A stretch of DNA of 64,000 bases from Sulfidibacter corallicola (GTDB lineage: Bacteria; Acidobacteriota; Holophagae; Acanthopleuribacterales; Acanthopleuribacteraceae), in the NCBI RefSeq assembly GCF_017498545.1, contig NZ_CP071793.1, forward strand, positions 10,348,256 to 10,412,255. The letters run 5' to 3'. A program made the translations under genes and the position numbers. Shown piece by piece: positions 17,692-25,194 of this stretch. The notes below the pieces were generated by a model. It ran no database searches and had not been told where the DNA came from. It saw only the letters and a list, made by a program, of their open reading frames with translations. The stretch's first letter is position 1. Each line of letters opens with the position of its first letter.

Positions 17692-20151
17692 CTATGCGCC
17701 CTCTCCCTCCGAACCAATCCCCAGGCTGAGCAGCGATTGCCCCTCACGCAGCATCAGCCCCGCCGCGAGCGGTTCCCTCAACCTCTCCAGGACCTCCTCC
17801 TCGCTGACGGGACGCCCCTCCGCCTCCGCCGCGACCCCGCACAGGTGTTTCAACCCCTTGATCCCGTCACAGGCCAGGTACAGCGCTCGTTGCGTCGCGT
17901 CCAACGTGTGCAGCGGCAAGGTCGCGTTGGGTCGGCGATCGAAAATCATCATGTGGTCGCCCTTGTCCAATGACAAAAGCATGCTGGCCTCCGCATGGTC
18001 CTTCCAGAACGCGATCGCCTCGCGCAACGGCTGCGCCTGCGCCTCGGGATCACGGGCCGCCCGGTATTCGTAATCGAAGTAGTAGGCCAGGTTGGAGAGC
18101 GTATCCGCTTCGAACGGATAGATGTGCCCGTAGGATGCAGCCGGCTCGACCGCCGCGAATCCCAGGGCCTCCGCCTCGTGGAAATTGGGGCTGAAGCGAT
18201 CCATGCGAATACGGGTCACGGTCAGCGGCGGCGGCAGGTGCACGATGGTCGGCAAGATGCGGAGCAGTTCGGCATAATCTTCGTTCGTCTCGCCTGGAAA
18301 CCCGTAGAGGAAATTCCAGTTCACCTTGATCCCCAGCACGCGACACCACTTGAGCAACTGCACGTTCTGAAGCGCCGAAACGCCCTTTCGCATGATGTGC
18401 AGCACGTGACTGCTGAGACTTTCGATGCCCGGTTGAATCTCGCCGATCCCGGCCTTCTTGAGCAGTCGAAGCTGCGCCTTCTTCATGTTGGCCTTCACCT
18501 CGTAGAACAGCTCCAATTCCAGATCGCTTTCGGCCAGACGCGGCAACAGGTTTCGGAAGTATTTCCAATCCAGAATGTTGTCCACCGACACCACCGGTCG
18601 ATCGGGGTACAGGTCGGCCAGCCGCTTCAGCTCGTCGATGGTGCGGTCGGGCGATTTGGAGCGGTAGGTCATGCCGAGCCCGTTCATGCCGCAGAAGGTG
18701 CAGTGGTTGCGCTCACCCCACCAACAGCCGCGCGAACTCTCGAACAACAGTTTGAGCCGAAGCTTGGCGCGCCCCGGGAAATGGCGGCGCCAGCTCCGAA
18801 AGAAGCTGTCGAAGCGCGGCAACGGTAGGTCGTCCATCCGACGCACCAGGGGGGCCGAAGGTGGGTTTTGCGGGAGCGCGTCGCCGGCCTGACGCAGCCA
18901 CGCTCGGGTGAAGACGCCCGCGATGCCCTCCGGCTCGCGCCCTGCCATCACGGCCGAGACCAGGTCGCGAACCACGTGATCGGCTTCGCCGTTGACCACC
19001 GCATCGATAAAGGGGAATTGCCGCAGGGTTTCGAGACCCATCACGCCTTCGACGTTGGCCCCGCCGAACAGGATGTACAGATCCGGTCGGCGTTGGGCGA
19101 GTCTTTTGGCCAGGGCGAGCGAGGCCACCTGCTGCTGAAAAATGGAGGTGAAGCCGACGATCGTCGGGCGGCGCGCGAGTATCTCCTCGGCGCACGCGTC
19201 CAGGAAGCCATCCAGCAGATCGGTAACGGCCGAGATGTCGCGAAACACGTTGTACGGCAGCAGGGGCACATCCGCGTTCATGGCCCTGAAAAACGCATCG
19301 CCTGGCCGCGTTCGGTCGGGAAAGAGACAGGGTCGAAAAAGCCACTCGGCCAGCAGCGTCTTGTTCTCGGGTTTCCCGAACGACAACCACTGATAGGTTT
19401 CCAGGCCGAGCAGACGGGCCAGGTGAATGGAAAAATGCTCGATGACCACGTCGTACGGGTCGAGCGCGGATTGGAGCAGGGACAAGCCCAGCGACGGCCA
19501 GCGCACGGAGCCGAACGGCATGTTGACCAGTACCACGTCGGCGGGATCGAGCGCTCCCGATTCGATTGGCGCGGGTTCGCTGGCGGGCGGGGTGGGTACT
19601 TGGAGGCGGAGCATCACGGCGTGGGGATCCGCCGCATCCGCGAACAGCAGGTCGGCGACCTCTGCCGCGGGTGTGCCTTCCCAGGTCAACAACAGGGGTT
19701 TTCGTTCACTGAACGCGCGGCAGAACGGCAGGAAGAGCGTCACCCCTTGCCGGGCTTCCTCGTCGGTGACCAGGGCGCGCACGGGGCCGATGCGGCAGTG
19801 TACCCGCTCGCCCTCTTCCAGCGCGGACAACCGGCGCGCCAAGTGACCCGCTTCGCAGCTCAATCCCCAGATGACGCGTGGATCCAGGGAGGTACGGCGC
19901 AACGCCGCGGCCAGACGGTGCTCGAAGACCGAGATCGGTGCGTCCAGGCGAAGATCGCAGGCGACCAGCGCACCGACCTCCGATTCCAGCTCCCAGGCGT
20001 CCAGAGGCCAGTCGTGTCCCATCCAGGCATGACCGCGCTCTCGAGCGGCCAGAATGGTGTCGGGATTCAAGTCGGAGAGCACGGCATCGGCGGCCGGCTT
20101 TTGGCCCGACGAGGCGCGCGGGCGAGAAAAAAGGTGAGACGCGGAATTCAT
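17692..20151 (-). CDS. B12-binding radical SAM protein, RiPP-maturation (C-methyltransferase-like) family
   Basis: This is an 819-aa protein. After an N-terminal extension of about 200 residues comes a cobalamin-binding-type region (DVVLVNMPFGSVRWPSLGL; PTIVGFTSIFQQQ; LYILFGGANVEG). A radical SAM core follows with ESSRGCWWGERNHCTFCGMNG. The cluster cysteines are C476, C484 and C487, spaced CX7CX2C, the spacing of the family annotated as RiPP maturation radical SAM protein 1. IQPGIESLSSHVL and WNFLYGFPGE are further family signatures. Members are thought to methylate unactivated carbons in peptide precursors, using SAM and B12. It is divergent from a 61-aa peptide gene and a heme-oxygenase-like enzyme gene, which supports a RiPP role here. 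Confidence 0.9.
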   Translation of the reverse strand: MNSASHLFSRPRASSGQKPAADAVLSDLNPDTILAARERGHAWMGHDWPLDAWELESEVGALVACDLRLDAPISVFEHRLAAALRRTSLDPRVIWGLSCEAGHLARRLSALEEGERVHCRIGPVRALVTDEEARQGVTLFLPFCRAFSERKPLLLTWEGTPAAEVADLLFADAADPHAVMLRLQVPTPPASEPAPIESGALDPADVVLVNMPFGSVRWPSLGLSLLQSALDPYDVVIEHFSIHLARLLGLETYQWLSFGKPENKTLLAEWLFRPCLFPDRTRPGDAFFRAMNADVPLLPYNVFRDISAVTDLLDGFLDACAEEILARRPTIVGFTSIFQQQVASLALAKRLAQRRPDLYILFGGANVEGVMGLETLRQFPFIDAVVNGEADHVVRDLVSAVMAGREPEGIAGVFTRAWLRQAGDALPQNPPSAPLVRRMDDLPLPRFDSFFRSWRRHFPGRAKLRLKLLFESSRGCWWGERNHCTFCGMNGLGMTYRSKSPDRTIDELKRLADLYPDRPVVSVDNILDWKYFRNLLPRLAESDLELELFYEVKANMKKAQLRLLKKAGIGEIQPGIESLSSHVLHIMRKGVSALQNVQLLKWCRVLGIKVNWNFLYGFPGETNEDYAELLRILPTIVHLPPPLTVTRIRMDRFSPNFHEAEALGFAAVEPAASYGHIYPFEADTLSNLAYYFDYEYRAARDPEAQAQPLREAIAFWKDHAEASMLLSLDKGDHMMIFDRRPNATLPLHTLDATQRALYLACDGIKGLKHLCGVAAEAEGRPVSEEEVLERLREPLAAGLMLREGQSLLSLGIGSEGEGA

Positions 20152-20630
20152 AGAAAAACCTACAATGCGGTGGACCGAGCTGTTTCCAGAAAGGGCCCTT
20201 TTCGAGGTGAACGCGTCGAATCGACGGGTCAGCGATCGGAGCCGCTTCCAACAACCGGGTTTCGAGTTTCGAGTAAACGCTTGTCGCCGCTTTTCTTGTC
20301 GAAAACGGTCATTCGAAACCCGATGCGGTCCTCATTCGTTGGGCCGACAGCACACTTCGTTGCGGATGCGGATAGGTCTCGAATTTTCAGAGTGTGAGAT
20401 AAAGCACATTATAGCTTGACTCAAAATATATTTTTTGGGAATCTAAAATTGTCCCCATTTCATAGGCTTACCCACGCAACGCACCTTGAGCGACGTGTGG
20501 CAGTGCGTCGTGCCATCGGGTACGAGCAAAACGTTGGGGAGACCCGATCGTCGTCCGCTCCGAGCGGCGGCGGACGGTTTCTCGGTCGATCGGTCGAAGT
20601 GTTTCCAAATCAACGGGTGGAGGTCCTTCC
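20152..20630. promoter_or_regulatory. divergent promoter region of the putative RiPP locus
   Basis: A 479-bp gap between divergent genes. The segment 20395-20455 is strongly AT-rich in a GC-rich setting. On the minus strand it has TATAAT (20408-20413), a plausible -10 for the radical SAM gene. On the plus strand it has TTGACT (20416-20421), a plausible -35 for the peptide gene with no perfect -10. The call is positional; no operator was recognised. Confidence 0.35.
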
Positions 20631-20816
20631 ATGGCATCGAATGTAGATCGTCTTCATGCAGCGGGTGTTATCGACAAATCGAAATTGAACAAAGATCAAA
20701 AAAACGCGATCAACGGCTTGTCCGAAGAGGAATGCAACAGCTTGATCGTGATTTCCAGTAAACTCAAATCCGAGATCACCGATCCGGACGACCACGAGTT
20801 GACCTTCTTCTCTTGA
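20631..20816 (+). CDS. 61-aa RiPP precursor-like peptide
   Basis: This small protein has an excellent ribosome site: GGAGG at 20619-20623, seven bases before ATG. It begins MASNVDRLHAAGVID, continues with an amphipathic acidic helix region NGLSEEECNSLIVISSKL, and ends DPDDHELTFFS. A leader-like helical N-terminus with a short polar/aromatic tail, next to a B12-radical SAM maturase and just upstream of a heme-oxygenase-like enzyme gene, is what a RiPP precursor would look like. The LSEEEC-LI-I helix resembles small leader proteins found in radical SAM loci. It has a single Cys (in the helix). Which residues are modified cannot be read from the sequence. The alternative is a small regulatory or partner protein of the enzyme. 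Confidence 0.7.
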   Translation: MASNVDRLHAAGVIDKSKLNKDQKNAINGLSEEECNSLIVISSKLKSEITDPDDHELTFFS

Positions 20817-20818
20817 CC

Positions 20819-21547
20819 ATGAGACGCGAAGAACCATCCATGAACCATGCGAACCGACTCGCCGAAAAAACCAAGTTCATGCGCGCGAGGACCTTTCACG
20901 TCACCACCCAGTTCCTGCGCCACGACCACCTGGCCCAATTGTTTCCCGAATTCCTCTTTCGGAGCCAGTGCATCGTGCGTGCGATCGTGCCCCTGATGGA
21001 GGAAGCGATCCGGGTGGCGCGCCAGCATCCGGAAGACCCGGTCAGCACCCCCTTGATCGACTACCTGCTTCAACACATCGAGGAGGAGCGCGATCACGAC
21101 GAGTGGTGCATTCGGGACCTGGGCGCCTTGGGCATGACGCGCGCCGAGGTCTTCGCCCGCATGCCGCCACCCAACGTGGCCGCGATGGTCGGCGCCCAAT
21201 ACTATTGGGTTCGCCATCACCACCCGATCTCGATTTTGGGTTACCTGGCCTCGATCGAACTCTACCCGCCTTCGGTCCAGCAGATCGAGGAGATGATCCG
21301 GGCCACGGGCCTGCCGCGGCCGGCGTTCGAATCGATGCTGGTGCACGCACGCATCGATCAGGACCACAAAACCGAGTTGATCCAACACCTGAACGCCATG
21401 CCGCTCACCGAGGAACACCACGCCGTTTTGGAGCTGAGTTCCTTCCACACGTTTCGCTATTTGGCGTTGATCCTGGAAGACGTCCTCAAGCTGGCGCCGA
21501 CCACGGAACCGGATACCGAACGGGAGCCCACGCCCGTCCAGGGGTGA
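20819..21547 (+). CDS. heme-oxygenase-like (PqqC/TenA-type) enzyme, possibly diiron
   Basis: About 242 aa and mostly helical. Candidate metal ligands are HIEEERDHDEW, the SIELYPP Glu, and HARIDQDHKTELIQHL. These form the E/H and D-x-x-H pattern of heme-oxygenase-like iron oxidases and oxygenases. The start is uncertain: ATG 20819 lies two bases after the peptide-gene stop, while ATG 20840 (MNHANRLAEKT) has a weak GAAG upstream and an equally plausible N-terminus. The tight spacing means co-translation with the 61-aa peptide. In RiPP and natural-product loci such enzymes do oxidative tailoring, such as C-C cleavage, decarboxylation or N-oxygenation. The peptide is therefore its probable substrate, which is an inference. 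Confidence 0.75.
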   Translation: MRREEPSMNHANRLAEKTKFMRARTFHVTTQFLRHDHLAQLFPEFLFRSQCIVRAIVPLMEEAIRVARQHPEDPVSTPLIDYLLQHIEEERDHDEWCIRDLGALGMTRAEVFARMPPPNVAAMVGAQYYWVRHHHPISILGYLASIELYPPSVQQIEEMIRATGLPRPAFESMLVHARIDQDHKTELIQHLNAMPLTEEHHAVLELSSFHTFRYLALILEDVLKLAPTTEPDTEREPTPVQG

Positions 21548-21609
21548 GTGGCTCCGCGGAAGGCTCCTCAAACGTGACGGGCACTCCGCAACCGCCCGCA
21601 TAGTTCCGC

Positions 21610-21918
21610 TTCCGTTGGCCGCGAACGGTGACCATCCACGCATGCGTCCGGCCACAGGCAAGGCCCATCCCAACATATCGCAACGCTGGGATGGGCTCGC
21701 CCCGGGTCGCGCTGGAGGTGCGACCGGACGTCACTTTGGACCACAACTTATTTAAAACGCGCGCCTTGGCGCGCCACCAGCAGGGACCCTGTAAGGGTCA
21801 CACATTTCAGCGAAGGCGGTCCGGCGATCCGGTTAAGGAGCGAGCAGCGACGCAACCCTGGTTGCCTGGGGTTCCCGCATCCAGCCCTGAAGGGGCGGCT
21901 CCGCGAAGGGCCCCTCGA
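21610..21918 (+). repeat. 309-bp repeat element, copy 1
   Basis: Nearly identical to 22188-22496 (about eight to nine differences by eye), 578 bp apart. It contains several small palindromes, including GGTCGC/GCGACC, GCGCGCC/GGCGCGC and AGGGACCCTGTAAGGGTC. No transposase lies inside. Just upstream (21555-21609) is another stretch shared with 21903-21960 (CCGCCCGCATAGTTCCGC). Confidence 0.9.
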
Positions 21919-21954
21919 ACATGACGTCAACTCCGCGACCGCCCGCATAGTTCC

Positions 21955-22110
21955 GCCCCGTTGGGGCTGGGTTCGGGAACCCCAAAGAACCAGGGTTGCG
22001 TCGGCGCTGCCTCCTTATCCCTTCGCTGTATTGTGTCGTCCCTTCAGGACGCCCGCTGGTGGCGCGCCTTCGGCGCGCGTTTTCATCAATGGTGGTCCAA
22101 ACATTCGGCT
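21955..22110 (-). repeat. diverged, inverted copy of the same repeat
   Basis: Read on the minus strand this interval reproduces the repeat's landmarks in order: a TTTGGACCAC-like box, the AAAACGCGCG...GCGCGCCACCAG palindrome, a TAAGGAG box, then CGACGCAACCCTGG and GGGGTTCCCG. It is shorter and more diverged than the two direct copies between which it sits. Confidence 0.7.
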
Positions 22111-22187
22111 GGCCATCCCTCCAGGATTGGCCGCGAACCGTGACCATCCACGCATCCGGTTGGGCTCGGACGATGACCATCCAAGCC

Positions 22188-22496
22188 TTCCGTTGGCCGC
22201 GAACGGTGACCATCCACGCATGCGTTCGGCCACAGGCAAGGCCCATCCCAACATATCGCAACGCTGGGATGGGCTCGCTCCGGGTCGCGCTGGAGGTGCG
22301 ACCGGACGTCACTTTGGACCACAACTTATTTAAAACGCGCGCCTTGGCGCGCCACCAGCAGGGACCCTGTAAGGGTCACACATTTCAGCGAAGGCGGTCC
22401 GGCGATCCGGTTAAGGAGCCAACGGCGACGCAACCCTGGTTGCCTGGGGTTCCCGCATCCAGCCCTGGAAGGGCGGCTCCGCGAAGGGCTCCTCGC
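22188..22496 (+). repeat. 309-bp repeat element, copy 2
   Basis: The direct copy matching 21610-21918 throughout. It is preceded at 22118-22187 by short tandem variants of CCGTGACCATCCACGCATCC. The interval 22497-22788 to the next gene shows no gene or repeat, apart from the longer reading frame of the propeller protein, which I do not think is used. Confidence 0.9.
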
Positions 22497-22788
22497 ACGC
22501 CACGTGACCTCCGCAATAACAAAAAAGACTTTTCCACCAGCACTTGAGCGAAGCCACCACCTCTCCCCCGGCGGTGATCCGCTTTTTTTCGAGACGCGAC
22601 AACGAAACCCGCCACACCAGGGGATTTCCTCCCCGGGCCGGCTCGCGGTAGAATACCGCATCCTCGTTCCTCCCCATGTTTTTCCATTTATGCATTCCCG
22701 CTCGCGTCACCCATACTTCCTTCCCACCGAGAGCGAGCGTCTTTTCACTACCTTGATTCAAAATCAGTCCCAAGGATGTAAGCTGAAC

Positions 22789-25194
22789 ATGGTTCAACAT
22801 CATAAGTATCTCGTGCTCAAAGGCACCTTCCTTCTTTGTCTGCTCTTCTCTTCAACCTTCTCCCCAGCTCAGACCAATCCGGACTGGACCACCCACGGCC
22901 TGGAGGGTGAGTTCCACGATCTCGTCGCCGGCGCCAACGGGTACGTCCTGGTCGGCGAAGACACCAGCGGCACCGGCGCCATCTGGTACAGCGGTGACGG
23001 CGAACTCTGGGGCGACCCGGTGACGACCACCGATCAACGCCTCGAACACGTGGCCTGGAGCGGCACGGCCTACGTGGCCGCCGGCCGCAACGGCATCCTG
23101 TCCAGCTCCGACGGCGAAGCCTGGCTCGGCCGCCCCTTCGGCAGCGAAGGCATCCAAAGCCTGATCTGGGACGGCTCGCGCTTCCTCGCCCTGCTGATGA
23201 ACGACGCGGTCCTGAGCGGCAGCGCCAACGGGCAGAACTGGTCGCAAATTCTGGATCCTCCCGGGTTCAACCTGCTGGATATGGCCAGCAACGGCAACCG
23301 CATCGTGTGTGTGACCCATGGAAACCTGTTGGTCGGCACGCTCGACGGCCAGTGGCAGACGCTCCCGATCACCGTCGAGGACCAGCGCGATCAGTTCCTG
23401 ACCATCAACTGGAACGGCAGTCGATTCCTGGCTCGCGGCGAGGACGGCCTGACCGCCACCAGCGAGGACGGCCTCAACTGGTCGGTCTTCGACAACGAGA
23501 ATGGCGATACCTCCAGAGCCCTGATCTGGGACGGCCAGAAATACATCGAAATCGACACCACGTCCCTGCGCGTGAGCCTGGATGGCGTCGAATGGACCAG
23601 CAGTCCCTTGCCGTTGCGCGACCAGGAATCCCCGCACAACCTGGTTCGCGCCGGCGACCGTTACTTCTTCCTGGCCGGCAGCGAGCGCCTGCTTGCGAGC
23701 GAAGACCTACAGGACTGGCACCACGTCTCTCCCAAACTCACCACCGACTACCGTGGTAAGTGGTTGGATGACCGCTTGTTCTGGATGGGAACCAACATGC
23801 TCAACACCACCGATGCGCGCACTTGGTACCCGCTCGACGCGCGCGTGGCGATGCGCGACGTGACCACCAACGGTACGCGCTTCGTCGCCGTCGGCGACAG
23901 CGGGACCGTCTATCTCTCCGACAACACCATCGATTGGCGCGAATACAGCACCGGCAGCGCGCTGAACCTGACCTCGGTCGTGTTCGCCGACAACCGCTTC
24001 TGGGCGCTCGGCGGCGACGCGGGCTACCTGTTCTCCAGCGCCGACGGAACCGCCTGGCGTACCGAGAACCAACGGTTCTCCGCCAACAGTTGGCTCTACC
24101 ATCTCGACGACACGGCCACCGTGGTCGACAGCAAGGGCACCTGGCGCCTGAACAACGGATCCTGGCAGCTTTCGGCCCAACCGGCCCGCATGACCGCGAC
24201 CCCCTTGGGTAATGGCCTCCACTACCTGGCCCTCGACGACGAGGACCTGGTTTTCAGCCGCGACGGCCGCCGCTGGTCCAGCGCCCACCTGCCACCCGAG
24301 GCCGACTCGGTCACCTCGCTGTGCCGCATCGACAGCGCCTTTCTGATCACCACCGACGCGGACATTCGCTACAGCTTCGACGGGCTTGCCTGGCAGACCC
24401 TGACCACCGACGTGCCGCCCTTCACCCCGATCTGGCTGGGCGCCATCGGCGACGCCAGCATCGCCGTCGACGCAACGGGCCGCTACGCGATCCACGAGTT
24501 GACCCTCACGCCGCCACCGGAACTCATCGAACCCACCCTCGTCGTCCCCTGGATCGTCAACAACGAACAATGGTCCAGCCGAGTGGCCTTTTTCAATCGC
24601 GGCGACACCTTCCGCGAAGTGTTGTTGCGGGCCGTCACCAGCGAAGGCCTGGTCCGCGAGGCCACGCTCGACATTCCGGCCAAGGGCGTGACCGCCCGCA
24701 CGGCCGACATGTTGTTTCCCGAGCTCAGCGGCTACAGCCTCTTCGTGGTCAGCGAATCGTCCCTCATCACGGCCTCCTTCCTGACCTTCAACAACGAAGT
24801 TCAGTCCGGTGGCGAGTCGCCCTCCCAAACCGTCGGCCAGCCCGTGGACAAGACGACCGACACCCTGCTGTTCCCCTACCTGCCGGGTGACCAGGTGGCG
24901 GCGGTCGTTTTGGTGGCCCCCGAAGCGCGCGCCGATCGAACCCCGGTCCTGCTTCAGCGCTACCGATTGGATGGAACCCTGATCGACGAAGCCTCGATCG
25001 AGCTGACCGGAAGCCAACCCACCGCCCTGCTCATGTCGGACACCTTTCCCCAGGCGATCGACGACGACGAAACCGAGTTCGCCGTGCGTGCCACGGCCCG
25101 CAATGGCGCGCTGCTGAGCGGAACCACCTTCGTATTCAATCAGAATCGCCAGCCTTCGATGGCGGCCGCCCTTCCCTTGGAGGTGACGCCATGA
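22789..25194 (+). CDS. secreted beta-propeller (BNR/YCF48-like) protein A
   Basis: This is an 801-aa protein. The open frame extends back to 22504, but ATG 22789 with AAGGAT upstream yields a proper signal peptide (MVQHHKYLVLKGTFLLCLLF, cleavage after FSPAQ). Most of the protein is a run of repeats of the type VAxGxxGxxxxSxDGxxWxxxx, as in sialidase/BNR and YCF48-type propellers (IWYSGDGELW, ILSSSDGEAW, LFSSADGTAW). The last 230 residues form a distinct beta domain starting PTLVVPWIVNNEQWSSRVAFFN and ending with TTFVFNQNRQPSMAAALP. It overlaps the next gene by ATGA and shares its architecture, so the pair is a tandem duplication. Its ligand is unknown; it is probably extracellular or on the surface. 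Confidence 0.85.
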   Translation: MVQHHKYLVLKGTFLLCLLFSSTFSPAQTNPDWTTHGLEGEFHDLVAGANGYVLVGEDTSGTGAIWYSGDGELWGDPVTTTDQRLEHVAWSGTAYVAAGRNGILSSSDGEAWLGRPFGSEGIQSLIWDGSRFLALLMNDAVLSGSANGQNWSQILDPPGFNLLDMASNGNRIVCVTHGNLLVGTLDGQWQTLPITVEDQRDQFLTINWNGSRFLARGEDGLTATSEDGLNWSVFDNENGDTSRALIWDGQKYIEIDTTSLRVSLDGVEWTSSPLPLRDQESPHNLVRAGDRYFFLAGSERLLASEDLQDWHHVSPKLTTDYRGKWLDDRLFWMGTNMLNTTDARTWYPLDARVAMRDVTTNGTRFVAVGDSGTVYLSDNTIDWREYSTGSALNLTSVVFADNRFWALGGDAGYLFSSADGTAWRTENQRFSANSWLYHLDDTATVVDSKGTWRLNNGSWQLSAQPARMTATPLGNGLHYLALDDEDLVFSRDGRRWSSAHLPPEADSVTSLCRIDSAFLITTDADIRYSFDGLAWQTLTTDVPPFTPIWLGAIGDASIAVDATGRYAIHELTLTPPPELIEPTLVVPWIVNNEQWSSRVAFFNRGDTFREVLLRAVTSEGLVREATLDIPAKGVTARTADMLFPELSGYSLFVVSESSLITASFLTFNNEVQSGGESPSQTVGQPVDKTTDTLLFPYLPGDQVAAVVLVAPEARADRTPVLLQRYRLDGTLIDEASIELTGSQPTALLMSDTFPQAIDDDETEFAVRATARNGALLSGTTFVFNQNRQPSMAAALPLEVTP

